A program made the position numbers and the translations under genes. Below the pieces are notes generated by a model. That model had not been told where the DNA came from, did no database searches, and saw only the letters and a list, made by a program, of their open reading frames with translations. Below, piece after piece: positions 15,529 to 23,420 of a stretch of 35,918 bases of DNA. Within the stretch, counting starts at the first letter, position 1. Each line of letters opens with the position of its first letter. The stretch is from Phycisphaerae bacterium (GTDB lineage Bacteria; Planctomycetota; Phycisphaerae; SM23-33), in assembly GCA_016929245.1 (NCBI GenBank), contig JAFGJE010000018.1, positions 1-35,918 on the forward strand, read 5' to 3'.

Positions 15529-18501
15529 ATGGATGAATCATTCTCTGAAATGGCTGAACGTCGCGTCCGCGACGCCGGTGATAAAACACAAACGGCATTT
15601 TCCTCATCCGCTCGCTGGATATGGGCGAGGGAGGAACACGGTGATGCCTGGTGGATGTTCCGACGAGAATTTACCTTGCCGAAGGATTTCCACGACGGGC
15701 GGTTACGAATCACAGCCGCGTTTCATTATTCCCTGTATATCAACGGTCAACGGGTCGCGAGGGGTCCAGCCAGATCGTATGATTTTTGCAAGATATTCGA
15801 CACGGTCGATGTTCGCGCGTTTCTTCGGCCCGGACAGAAGAATGTCGTTTGTATTCTTGCTCCATCGCACCGGAAGACAACCCGCCGAGGTGTGCTGGCG
15901 GAACTTTCATGGACTGGAAAGCATGGCAAACGTCGCCACCTCTGTACCGACAGCCGATGGAAATGCCGACGACACGCCGCTTTCAAGGACGCAACCGCGG
16001 GCAGGCTGATCGGAGTGGAAATTCTCCTTGGACGCGAGGAATGGTTTGACGCCCGAAAGGAAATCCCCGGCTGGAATTCCGTTCGTTTCGATGATTCCTC
16101 CTGGGAGGAAGCCGAAGAACTCGGCCCCGCGAATACGCCACCATGGAACCGGTTGGAAGACAGCGGAATTCGACGATTAACCGACAAACCAATCGGTCCC
16201 AAGGCATTCACGGCCATTGAACTCGCTCAATTACGGCCGGGGTATCGTATTCGCCTGACCTCGCCGGAAGAATACATCGACACAACCAAGGTTTTCATGA
16301 CCGAGCTGACCTGCGCCGCGCCCGTGAACATTCGTTTTCATTGCAATTCCAAAGTGTATCTCAATGGACGACCGGTCGATCACGATTCGGGTAAACGAAA
16401 CATTCCTTTCGCGGAAGGAACGCACCTGCTGAGTATTTATCAGGCGGGGTATTACCAGCACGAACTGGAATTCCTTCTGGAGACGGAATCCGAACTCTCT
16501 TTTTCCGCGCATCATCTTTTGAAAGAACAACCCGCGCCATGGGCCCTGGCCGCATTTCCGGGAGCGACGATTGCGTATCCCTGGCATGAAACTCCCGCCG
16601 GTATTCCTGAACCTTCGGAATTGCGCCGACTTCTCGAAACAACTCGTGCCGAAGAGATTCCCGATGACTTGCGGAGGAATATGGCGCCTTTGACGGCCCA
16701 TGAGGGAAGCGTCTCCCTGGATGTGAAAACCCAGGTGTATCCGACTCCCGACGGAACCGCGCAGCCTGCTTCTCCGGTTTCTCCTTCGCGGCATTGGGTT
16801 CGTGACGATTCCGAGGCCGCGACGATTCATCCGACGACGGGGTACGACGCTCATTGTATCGCGGATTTCGATCGGGAAATGATCGGTTACGTCGAATTGA
16901 CCGTCGACGCGCCGGCGGGAACCGTGATTGACGTGCAATGCTTTGAGAAGTTCGAGCCGGACGGCATCGCCTGGATGAAGCATAACGGATTTCGCTACGT
17001 TTGCCGGGAGGGACTTCAGACGTTCACTTCGCATTACCGTCGGGGATTTCGATATGCTTCGGTGACACTGCGCAATTTTGACATGCCGGTGCGATTCCAC
17101 TCATTGCAATGCCGACAGGAAACATATCCCGTGCGGCAAGTGGGTCCATTTGAGTGCGACGATGAGCCGTTGAACCGGGCGTATCGCATGAGCGTGGATA
17201 CGGCGGCTGTCTGTATGCTCGATACCTACGTCGACTGCCCCGGACATGAACAGGCGTTCTGGGTCGGCGACGCGCGGATAACGGCCTTGATCAATCTCCT
17301 CGCGTTCGGCGCGTATGAACTGGACCAACGCTGCATTCGGCTGGTCGGTCAATCGCTGTCTCCCGAATGGGTGCGGGAGTATCGGCCCGACGACGAACGA
17401 TACACGAACGGGCGGTATCTGCCCATCGCCGCGTTTCCCGATTATCCCGAAGGCGGCTTGCCGATGTGGTCGTTTCTGTGGGGATTGCAATGCTGGGATC
17501 ACTGGCTGCACGGCGGCAACGCTGACGATCTGAAGGAAAACTACGGGTATCTCAAGGAAATGCTCCGCCATTGCCGATTGCTGACGAACGAGCGCGGTTT
17601 ATTCGATATGCCCGGCGCGTGGAACCTGATTGAATGGGCGGCGAATGACCTTTCACCGTACGGCGAAGTGACGGCGAGCAATGTTCTGCTGATTCAATGC
17701 CTGCGTCACGCCGCCGCGATGGCCGAGGCGCTGCACCTGCCGGAGGAGCAGCGCGATCACACCGCCGAAGCGGAGAAGCGTCTGTCGGCTGTCAACCGCC
17801 TGTGCTGGGACGAACAACGCCGGGCCTATGTCGATACCGTCCGCGATGAATGGGCCCACGAACGGTATCGGGAACTCTGCCGGCGGAAAGGATGGGATAC
17901 CTTATCCTGGGAACAATATCGAAGCTGCCTTCGGGTGAGTGAGCAAACCAACACCCTGGCGGTCGTCTGCGGCTGTGTGCCACCGGAGCGTCTGGAATCA
18001 GTCAAAGCGATTGTCATGCGAGTCAAAGCGGGACGATTCCTGCAAAGCAAACCCGCGAATCGCGGTATTGGCGTTCCTTCGGAGGAGGAAGCGCCGGACG
18101 GCGTCGTGGCGATCGGTTCGCCGTTTTTCCTGTTCTTTTCGCTGGGGGCGTTGTTCCGGCTGGAAGAAGGAGACACGGCGGTGGAGTTGATGCGCCGCGA
18201 GTGGGGCAAGATGGCGGCGATGGGATTCCGTACCTGTCCCGAAAGTTTCGGGCGCGCCCGCAGCGCGGCCCACGCCTGGAGCGCGGCGCCGGCGGTCTAC
18301 CTGCCCCAATATGTGCTGGGCGTCCGTCCCCTGGAGGCGGGATATCGAAGGTTTGTCGTCGATCCCCGCGTCGAAAAACTGCAATGGGCCAGGGGTTCCG
18401 TGGCGACTCCCTATGGACCGATCCACGTCGATTGGCGGCGGGACGGGAAAAATGAGATTAGGATTACATGTACCTGCCCGTCGGAATGTCGGCGGGTGTG
18501 A
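15529..18501 (+). CDS. Alpha-L-rhamnosidase-like glycoside hydrolase (GH78)
   Basis: A 990-residue protein of family-typical size. Residues 28-130 are a rhamnosidase N-terminal beta domain (ARWIWAREE, WWMFRREFTL, YSLYINGQRVARGPARSY). More beta domains follow to about 540. The (alpha/alpha)6 barrel begins near 550 with TYVDCPGHEQAFWVGDARI; Glu574 is at the place of the general acid in the usual DCPxRDE...GWxGD motif, though the motif reads GHEQ rather than RDE. The end has PYGPIHVDWRR, the usual C-terminal beta domain sequence. The enzyme family removes terminal alpha-L-rhamnose from glycans or glycosides. No signal peptide is visible, so it probably acts on imported oligosaccharides, or the specificity may differ. 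It has its own possible promoter and a terminator at 18543. Confidence 0.85.
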   Translation: MDESFSEMAERRVRDAGDKTQTAFSSSARWIWAREEHGDAWWMFRREFTLPKDFHDGRLRITAAFHYSLYINGQRVARGPARSYDFCKIFDTVDVRAFLRPGQKNVVCILAPSHRKTTRRGVLAELSWTGKHGKRRHLCTDSRWKCRRHAAFKDATAGRLIGVEILLGREEWFDARKEIPGWNSVRFDDSSWEEAEELGPANTPPWNRLEDSGIRRLTDKPIGPKAFTAIELAQLRPGYRIRLTSPEEYIDTTKVFMTELTCAAPVNIRFHCNSKVYLNGRPVDHDSGKRNIPFAEGTHLLSIYQAGYYQHELEFLLETESELSFSAHHLLKEQPAPWALAAFPGATIAYPWHETPAGIPEPSELRRLLETTRAEEIPDDLRRNMAPLTAHEGSVSLDVKTQVYPTPDGTAQPASPVSPSRHWVRDDSEAATIHPTTGYDAHCIADFDREMIGYVELTVDAPAGTVIDVQCFEKFEPDGIAWMKHNGFRYVCREGLQTFTSHYRRGFRYASVTLRNFDMPVRFHSLQCRQETYPVRQVGPFECDDEPLNRAYRMSVDTAAVCMLDTYVDCPGHEQAFWVGDARITALINLLAFGAYELDQRCIRLVGQSLSPEWVREYRPDDERYTNGRYLPIAAFPDYPEGGLPMWSFLWGLQCWDHWLHGGNADDLKENYGYLKEMLRHCRLLTNERGLFDMPGAWNLIEWAANDLSPYGEVTASNVLLIQCLRHAAAMAEALHLPEEQRDHTAEAEKRLSAVNRLCWDEQRRAYVDTVRDEWAHERYRELCRRKGWDTLSWEQYRSCLRVSEQTNTLAVVCGCVPPERLESVKAIVMRVKAGRFLQSKPANRGIGVPSEEEAPDGVVAIGSPFFLFFSLGALFRLEEGDTAVELMRREWGKMAAMGFRTCPESFGRARSAAHAWSAAPAVYLPQYVLGVRPLEAGYRRFVVDPRVEKLQWARGSVATPYGPIHVDWRRDGKNEIRITCTCPSECRRV

Positions 18502-18542
18502 CGGTTCCAGCCCGATATCGATAGAATTTCAAATAATCGTAA

Positions 18543-18573
18543 CACGGCGGGAATCCTTTCCCACCGTGTTTTT
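18543..18573 (+). terminator. Intrinsic terminator of the GH78 gene
   Basis: The palindrome CACGGCGGGAATCC / TTTCCCACCGTG (18543-18568) is followed by TTTTT (18569-18573). It lies 41 bases after the stop codon. It is also unit 1 of the inverted repeat pair described at 18543-18620. Confidence 0.7.
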
Positions 18574-18620
18574 GCAAATTATTATTGACAAGAACGCGGC
18601 GGGAAAGGATTCCCGCCGCG
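18543..18620. repeat. Inverted pair of 26-bp palindromes between the two convergent cassettes
   Basis: Unit 1 is 18543-18568 and unit 2 is 18595-18620. The reverse complement of unit 2 matches unit 1 at all but four of 26 positions. The pair lies between the convergent stops of the GH78 gene and the secreted protein gene, so each unit can end transcription from one side. Confidence 0.75.
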
Positions 18621-18642
18621 CAAGGATCATCTTGAAAACGTA

Positions 18643-19947
18643 TTATTTCCTCCACGAATACAGTTTGATTTCGTATGGCTTCATAAGAGTTGAAATGATC
18701 CCTTTTTGATTTTTTTCGCTGGAACCGGCTGAAATTTCCTGAAGGTTCGTGTTCCGATTCCACAACATTGATTCGACTTTAATCATGGTTTCGGAATTGA
18801 CGTTGTTGGCGAGAATCATCAGAAACGCGTCCTCCGTCTCCCGGACGCAGGCGGTGACGCGGGGAGTATTGCCGTATTTTTTCAGTATTTCGGTTTGTTC
18901 TTCCCGAATCGTGATCTGAACGTCGTTGTCACGCCATTTGCCGAGAAGAAACGGTTCCAGCGAGGCAAGCTCGCGCGTGACCGGATATAGCACTTCCTTC
19001 GCGTACGATTCCGTGCTTCGGTAGCCGGTCCAGAAAATGCACCCCATGGCCCCGCGCGTGATCGGCGCGAAGACGGAATAACGAAATTCCCTGTACGTTG
19101 GCGAGCGATAGGTTTCAATTCCGGTCAGAATATCATTCACGAAGGGAGTAAAAACGAATCCCCGCGATTTGCCCGAGGCAACCGCGGCCTGGTGGGCCAG
19201 GGAGGCGTCGTAGACGCACTGTACATGATCACCCTCGAATTCCGCCTTGGTATGATTGGTCGGATAGGAATTCGGCATGTTGACGTCGCAGAGGGGCTGG
19301 AGCGCTTTATACTCGGTCCACCAGGCGATGGTCATGAACAGATAATGTTCGGGATTGGGATCGATCCTTCGGATGGCTGGCTTGATCCAGCCGAGTTCGT
19401 CTTTGATGAATTCGGGCAATAATTGCAATTCGCTTTTCGACGGCTTCTTTTTGCAATATTCCGGTAGCAATGGATGATTCCCCAGAACATTTTCCGGTTC
19501 ATCGAAGATATAGTATCCCGCGAGGGCGGGGTGATCTTTTATGGCCCGGATAAATTCCAACCCCTTCTTTCGATCCGGGAACGGTTCTACCGTCCTGTAC
19601 AGAAGATGTTGCACGTTGACAATAAACGCCATTTGATTCTTTTCATATTGATCCAGTGTTTTCCGGGCCTCTTCGGGATCGTCGCTCAATCCATGCAGAA
19701 CGATGTTCCAGCCGTTGTCCTTGAGTTCTTTCAAACCCACGAAACCTTTCTGGTCGTCTTTCCGAATAACCCCGTACCCGCCGATGGGGAAATACGGCCT
19801 GCCTTTGTGCATCAGCGGTTTGAGCTGTCGTCCCTTCCAGGAAGCGATTTCCGTGGTTTCATGTTTTCGTTCTTCCTGCGCGTGGGATGATTGGACGAAA
19901 CAAAACATCAGGCTTAACATCAGACAATAGAAGTGCAATCGTTTCAT
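18643..19947 (-). CDS. Secreted TIM-barrel protein, putative glycoside hydrolase (cassette 2)
   Basis: A 434-residue protein with a clear signal peptide (MKRLHFYCLMLSLMFCFVQS, SHA cleavage site). The rest fits a GH-like TIM barrel: GRPYFPIGGYGV at the start (about 49-60), LKDNGWNIVLHGL, HPALAGYYIFDEPENV (about 138-153), RRIDPNPEHYLFMTI, then CDVNMPNSYPTN and GAMGCIFWTGYRS near 300-312. The Asp-Glu in YYIFDEPE is at the strand-4 position where clan A glycosidases place the acid/base Glu, but I cannot name a family. A beta domain fills the last 90 residues (ILANNVNSET). It is the fourth gene of the minus-strand cassette, 49 bases after the pseudopilin gene, and corresponds in position to the large GH42-like protein of cassette 1. 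Confidence 0.72.
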   Translation of the reverse strand: MKRLHFYCLMLSLMFCFVQSSHAQEERKHETTEIASWKGRQLKPLMHKGRPYFPIGGYGVIRKDDQKGFVGLKELKDNGWNIVLHGLSDDPEEARKTLDQYEKNQMAFIVNVQHLLYRTVEPFPDRKKGLEFIRAIKDHPALAGYYIFDEPENVLGNHPLLPEYCKKKPSKSELQLLPEFIKDELGWIKPAIRRIDPNPEHYLFMTIAWWTEYKALQPLCDVNMPNSYPTNHTKAEFEGDHVQCVYDASLAHQAAVASGKSRGFVFTPFVNDILTGIETYRSPTYREFRYSVFAPITRGAMGCIFWTGYRSTESYAKEVLYPVTRELASLEPFLLGKWRDNDVQITIREEQTEILKKYGNTPRVTACVRETEDAFLMILANNVNSETMIKVESMLWNRNTNLQEISAGSSEKNQKGIISTLMKPYEIKLYSWRK

Positions 19948-19996
19948 TGTATTGATTCCTCGTTGGATCTGCGCGAAAGTGACGCAAGGATAATAA

Positions 19997-20725
19997 TTAT
20001 CGATCCGCCCAGTAGCCGTTACCGCCGAGATCCCAAAGCGACCAATCGTTGGTCACGTCGAAGGCGTTTTCGAACACCACGTGCCCGTCCACCCAAAGGA
20101 TATTTGCCTCCGCGCCGTGCCGGCCTACCGTAGTCGGCCAAAGGGCGCCGTTGATGGGATTGTTCGTCAGGCCCGGACGAATCCAGGCCTGTTCGCTTGG
20201 AGAGGCCGGTGTTCTGCCGGCGCTGTCGGCTTCCATGACGGTTCCGGCGGCATCGACGACTTCTTCCACTTTCGCGATACTTAAAGCGACACGCTGGTCT
20301 CCGTTTTGATTCATTCCGTACGAAATCTGATGACGGCTGATGAAAACAGGTTCGTTCTGCATCGGACACGTGTATACCTTCAAGGCGAAGGACGTTACCA
20401 TGGAATCGCTCTGCGGTGTGGTTCCATCCAGATAAGGCATGAGTTTGAAAAACCACGGCTCAGGGCCAAAATAGGCGTATAACGGAAGCCATCCGTCATA
20501 TTCCGACGCATACGTGGCGAAAGCTACGCCGTGGGAGCGTTCCGTGGCTGCACAGACAAGATTTTTGGAAAGTTCACGGGCTTTCTGAAGGGACGGCAGG
20601 AGTATCGAAACCAGCAACGAGATGATGGCGATTACGACCAGCAGCTCAATCAGCGTAAAACCGTGTCGGTGATTTCGCGTGGTTCCCGTCGTATTGGAAT
20701 TCCTTCGACTCATCTGCTCTTGCAT
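19997..20725 (-). CDS. Type II pseudopilin with H-X9-DG domain (cassette 2)
   Basis: A 242-residue protein. After a 21-residue hydrophilic leader comes [18 protein letters not shown], nearly identical to the helix of the cassette 1 pseudopilin, with the +5 Glu. The C-terminal part has H-G-A-E-A-N-I-L-W-V-D-G, the H-X9-DG motif. The middle region holds YTCPMQNEP and NQNGDQ, as is common in these Planctomycetota/Lentisphaerota pseudopilins. Two Met codons (20725 and 20713) are possible starts; the second has AGAGCAG upstream. Prepilin peptidase would cut before the Phe. The gene follows the PEP-CTERM gene by 86 bases, with a GC-rich hairpin in the gap, and precedes the secreted TIM-barrel protein gene. 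Confidence 0.87.
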   Translation of the reverse strand: MQEQMSRRNSNTTGTTRNHRHGFTLIELLVVIAIISLLVSILLPSLQKARELSKNLVCAATERSHGVAFATYASEYDGWLPLYAYFGPEPWFFKLMPYLDGTTPQSDSMVTSFALKVYTCPMQNEPVFISRHQISYGMNQNGDQRVALSIAKVEEVVDAAGTVMEADSAGRTPASPSEQAWIRPGLTNNPINGALWPTTVGRHGAEANILWVDGHVVFENAFDVTNDWSLWDLGGNGYWADR

Positions 20726-20744
20726 GAGAAGCCTTTGGGTGAAA

Positions 20745-20772
20745 CGGGGACGATCCCGAAAGGATCGCCCCG
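20745..20772 (-). promoter_or_regulatory. GC-rich intercistronic hairpin between PEP-CTERM and pseudopilin genes (cassette 2)
   Basis: On the minus strand CGGGG-CGATCC pairs with GGATCG-T-CCCCG: 11 base pairs with a one-base bulge and a 5-base loop. No T-run follows. It is at the same place in the gene order as the hairpin at 5655-5686 but unrelated in sequence. Confidence 0.6.
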
Positions 20773-20811
20773 CTTCACGCCTGTACTACTATATAAATTC
20801 ATTCCACAATA

Positions 20812-21522
20812 TCAGCGTTTTTTGCGAAGAAGAACGCCCAATCCACCGACGGCCAGCAGGCACATCGTCGCGGGTTCCGGAATGGCGGACACGGAGAAAT
20901 TGTCCCAGACATAATTACTCGCCCTGGTACCCAGACCGATATACCCGGCGTCGGTCCGTCCCGCCGTTGTCTCATTATACGTCAAACCCAGCGCGTCATT
21001 GACATAGACTTTATGCACATTACCTTCAAATTCGATTTTGATGTTATCCCCGGGCGCAACCGTAATACTCGACGTGCCCAGAACCGTCCAATCGCCGTAA
21101 TAGAGTTTTCCGCCGTCGGCCGGATCGAAATGATACCCCGTACCCAGAACATGTACGGCGTCGGTTGCACTTCCCTGCATCCGGTAGTTAATCCGCCCCT
21201 GATTGCCGGCAAATGAAACGGCGTCTACGCTGATAATCCCGTCCGCCAACGTAAAACCGTCAACGGCACATCCGTCCACGGCGCTACCGGACGTGTAATA
21301 GGTGTATAGACGATTGGAACCGATCTGTACCTTGTTGGCAGCGGTTTCCACTTCCACCCAATTGTAGGCCGTGGCGCCGTTGACAGCCTGGGTGGTTCCG
21401 AGGGTGTAACTGTCGGCCCGGTTGAAATCGTCATACACCAGGTAATCCGCCATTCCGACACCACTGACTAGCGTAACGCACGCCGTCATTACCCATAGCA
21501 CTCGACTGACATTCGTGTTCAT
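20812..21522 (-). CDS. PEP-CTERM surface protein with jelly-roll-type domain (cassette 2)
   Basis: A 236-residue secreted protein. Signal peptide at 1-25 (VLWVMTACVTLVSGVGMA). The body (about 28-205) has a concanavalin-like pattern: YDDFNRADSYTLG opening, LADGIISVDAVSF, GTGYHFDP, GDNIKIEFEGNVHKVYVND (about 160-178), GYIGLGTRASNYVWDNFSV. This arrangement is common in sugar-binding domains of the laminin-G/DUF1080 type. It ends with IPEPATMCLLAVGGLGVLL and the basic RKKR, a complete PEP-CTERM signal. GGAGAA lies six bases before the ATG. It is the second gene of the minus-strand cassette and the counterpart of the PEP-CTERM gene at 4901, with which it shares the fold type and sorting signal but little other sequence. 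Confidence 0.87.
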   Translation of the reverse strand: MNTNVSRVLWVMTACVTLVSGVGMADYLVYDDFNRADSYTLGTTQAVNGATAYNWVEVETAANKVQIGSNRLYTYYTSGSAVDGCAVDGFTLADGIISVDAVSFAGNQGRINYRMQGSATDAVHVLGTGYHFDPADGGKLYYGDWTVLGTSSITVAPGDNIKIEFEGNVHKVYVNDALGLTYNETTAGRTDAGYIGLGTRASNYVWDNFSVSAIPEPATMCLLAVGGLGVLLRKKR

Positions 21523-21584
21523 GTTCTTCTCCTTTGGATAAAAAAATCCTCTTGTTCTTCAGTGGGGGAAACCGTTTTTTCCCG

Positions 21585-22700
21585 TCACAACTCTTTGACG
21601 CTTCCCCTGTCCGCAAAGGGAAGCGGGAGTAAATCCTGAACGTAAAAACGCGGGTTGGTAATGGTCGCCAGCAGATTCTCCACAAGCATGCCCCCAAGCT
21701 GCACGTGGGGAATGTCAAACCCGCTGAACATGGCATGTTCGGAATAGTTGTAGGCCGTGACGATCGACACGTCGTCGGGCACGCGCAGGTTCCTGTTCTG
21801 CAATTCCTCGCAAAGTCCCGGCAGCAGGGTCGGCTGATGGCAGAAGATCAGGCTGGGCGGTTCGGACAGATCGAGCAGTGCCCGGGCCGTCTTGACGGCG
21901 ATGTCACGATACGTCCGCTGCGAGGGAGTCGTATGAACGTCCAGGTCGCCGATCTGCCAGTACTCCCGCCAGTCATACATCAGGTGATGATTCAGATGCG
22001 CCTGAATGAAATACAGTTCAAGCCATTCATAAAAATGCGCCACCGTTCCCGCGTGGGCCATGAATCCGATACGCCGGTGTCCCTTCGAGACGGCAAGATC
22101 GACCACCTGCTTGAACACGCCCCGGTTATCGTAGTCGATGAAATTCAAGGGGGAGAATCCCATGAGACAATTGGCGGAAATCGCGGGAATTCCGGCATAG
22201 CGAAGTTTGATCAGCTCGCAAGCCGGATATCCCCCCAGCACGATCACCCCGCCGATGTTCATTTCATGGAGCTGATCGATATCGATATGATCTCTCGCGT
22301 TCGGCAACAACACCAGGTTGCACTGTTTTTGTATCGCCGCCGACCAGATGCCGTTGATGATCGGCTCCGACGCGACCATGCCGAGTCCCGATGCCTCAAT
22401 TGCCCCGCGCGTGGGAACATATTTCCCAATCAATCCCAGCGTTCTGGATGCCGTCTTCCTCGGCGCCCCGTCCGCGTCCAAAGGCAGGGACGGATCGACG
22501 ACGAAGATCCCTTTTCCGGAAATAGTTTTTACAAGGTTCTCTTCGGAAAGAATTTTCAGCGCGTTAGTCACGGTGGCGGGGGAGACGTTGAATTTCTCGG
22601 AGATGTCCTTCCGAGACATGAACCGGTCGCCGTGTTTCAGGTTACTTCTCCTGAGCTTCTCGCGTAATTGCCGGCTTAGTTCTTTTGCTACGGTTGCCAT
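21585..22700 (-). CDS. GntR-type HTH / LacI-type sugar-binding hybrid regulator (cassette 2)
   Basis: A 371-residue protein. Residues 1-68 are a GntR winged helix (LSRQLREKLRRSNLKHGDRF, RKDISEKFNVSPATVTNAL, ISGKGIFVVDP). From about residue 82 is a LacI-like ligand domain: ASRTLGLIGKYV, MNIGGVIVLGGYP, FIDYDNRGVFKQVVDLAVSKGHRRIGFM, PSLIFCHQPTLLPGL, VPDDVSIVTAYNY. The usual TG-FD of the last part is replaced by TAYNY. It is related in architecture, not closely in sequence, to the regulator at 3647. A good promoter lies upstream at 22738-22765 with a dyad in its spacer, suggesting self-repression. The PEP-CTERM gene begins 62 bases downstream, so the regulator probably controls and is co-transcribed with its own cassette. 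Confidence 0.86.
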   Translation of the reverse strand: MATVAKELSRQLREKLRRSNLKHGDRFMSRKDISEKFNVSPATVTNALKILSEENLVKTISGKGIFVVDPSLPLDADGAPRKTASRTLGLIGKYVPTRGAIEASGLGMVASEPIINGIWSAAIQKQCNLVLLPNARDHIDIDQLHEMNIGGVIVLGGYPACELIKLRYAGIPAISANCLMGFSPLNFIDYDNRGVFKQVVDLAVSKGHRRIGFMAHAGTVAHFYEWLELYFIQAHLNHHLMYDWREYWQIGDLDVHTTPSQRTYRDIAVKTARALLDLSEPPSLIFCHQPTLLPGLCEELQNRNLRVPDDVSIVTAYNYSEHAMFSGFDIPHVQLGGMLVENLLATITNPRFYVQDLLPLPFADRGSVKEL

Positions 22701-22737
22701 GAAGACTCCATATTAAAAGGACATGACTTTATATCTC

Positions 22738-22765
22738 AATATATCATAACCGGTCATATTGTCAA
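22738..22765 (-). promoter_or_regulatory. Promoter with embedded dyad, upstream of the cassette 2 regulator
   Basis: On the minus strand TTGACA (22760-22765) and TATATT (22738-22743) are 16 bases apart. Their spacer holds ATGACCGGTTAT (22746-22757), palindromic at five of six position pairs around ACCGGT. A regulator bound there would block RNA polymerase, so this is a likely operator for the GntR/LacI protein itself. Confidence 0.6.
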
Positions 22766-22821
22766 GGGAATTTTTATTACAATTTGTTAAATAAGTGTTT
22801 ACATATCATAGAGGATCAGAC

Positions 22822-22881
22822 GTGAAGCAGAAGCGATTTACGGAAGAGCAAAAAAATCTTGTCTTGCGGGTGGCAAAACCG
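22822..22881 (+). pseudogene. Possible scrap of an IS3-family OrfA
   Basis: GAGG at 22811-22814 precedes a GTG at 22822 that would start VKQKRFTEEQ, then VLRVAK. MKxKRFTEEQ...VL is the usual N-terminus of IS3-family OrfA. After about 20 residues the similarity ends and the frame runs antisense over the FadR-type remnant. No terminal inverted repeats or OrfB were found. The match is short and could be chance. Confidence 0.3.
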
Positions 22882-22903
22882 TCCAGACGACCGGGAATTG
22901 GAT

Positions 22904-23420
22904 TTATTTCCTTCTTTCCCTATAGGAGCATTTTTTCTGATATTTCAAAACAACCAGCATGCCGTCGGTATCTTGATTCCGTATCGCATCCACCATCTTG
23001 CGGTGATTCCGGATTGCCTCTCGTGACAGTCCTGTGCGATTCAGGTCCGACTTTCCAACTTTGACCATCATGCGGAATAAAGGTTCATACAAAAGACTGA
23101 AGGCGATAAAAAAGCGATTTTGGGATAAACCGGAAAGAAACCTGTGAAACTCCACTTCAAATTCTTCCGGGGATAACGGGGGATTGGCCTTTCCTTCCAG
23201 CCGGTCGATCAACCGAGTTAATTTTTTTTTCCATGAATGGATACGCCCCCGCGACATTGTCGCGGCGGATATAGACGTGGGAATCCCCGACGGGAAAGTG
23301 CTGAATTTGATCCGGCTCCGCGAGGATATCAGCAATCGCAGGAAGAACCAACTGTAGGATTTCCCGCCGACGGCGATGGGTTTCCCAGGAATCGCCACGC
23401 TTCCCCCGCCGTCAGTGAAC
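22904..23420 (-). pseudogene. Remnant of a FadR-type (FCD domain) regulator, frameshifted and lacking its DNA-binding part
   Basis: Two frames carry the parts. Upstream (about 23420-23226) encodes SWETHRRRREIL, LVLPAIADILAEPDQ and NVAGAYPFMEKK. Downstream (to 22904) encodes KKLTRLIDRLEGK, EEFEVEFHRFLSGLSQNRFF and EAIRNHRKMVDAIRNQDTDGM. The FHRFLSGLSQN segment and the NHRKMVDAIRNQD end are typical of FCD ligand domains in FadR/GntR regulators. The frames join across a run of nine A/T bases at about 23222-23230: adding or removing one base would restore a single reading frame. The upstream part is closed by a TGA at about 23421 and has no winged-helix domain. Its 5' end overlaps the last codons of the isomerase gene. 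This is a decayed gene, unless the homopolymer length is a sequencing error, and even then the DNA-binding domain is missing. Confidence 0.6.
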
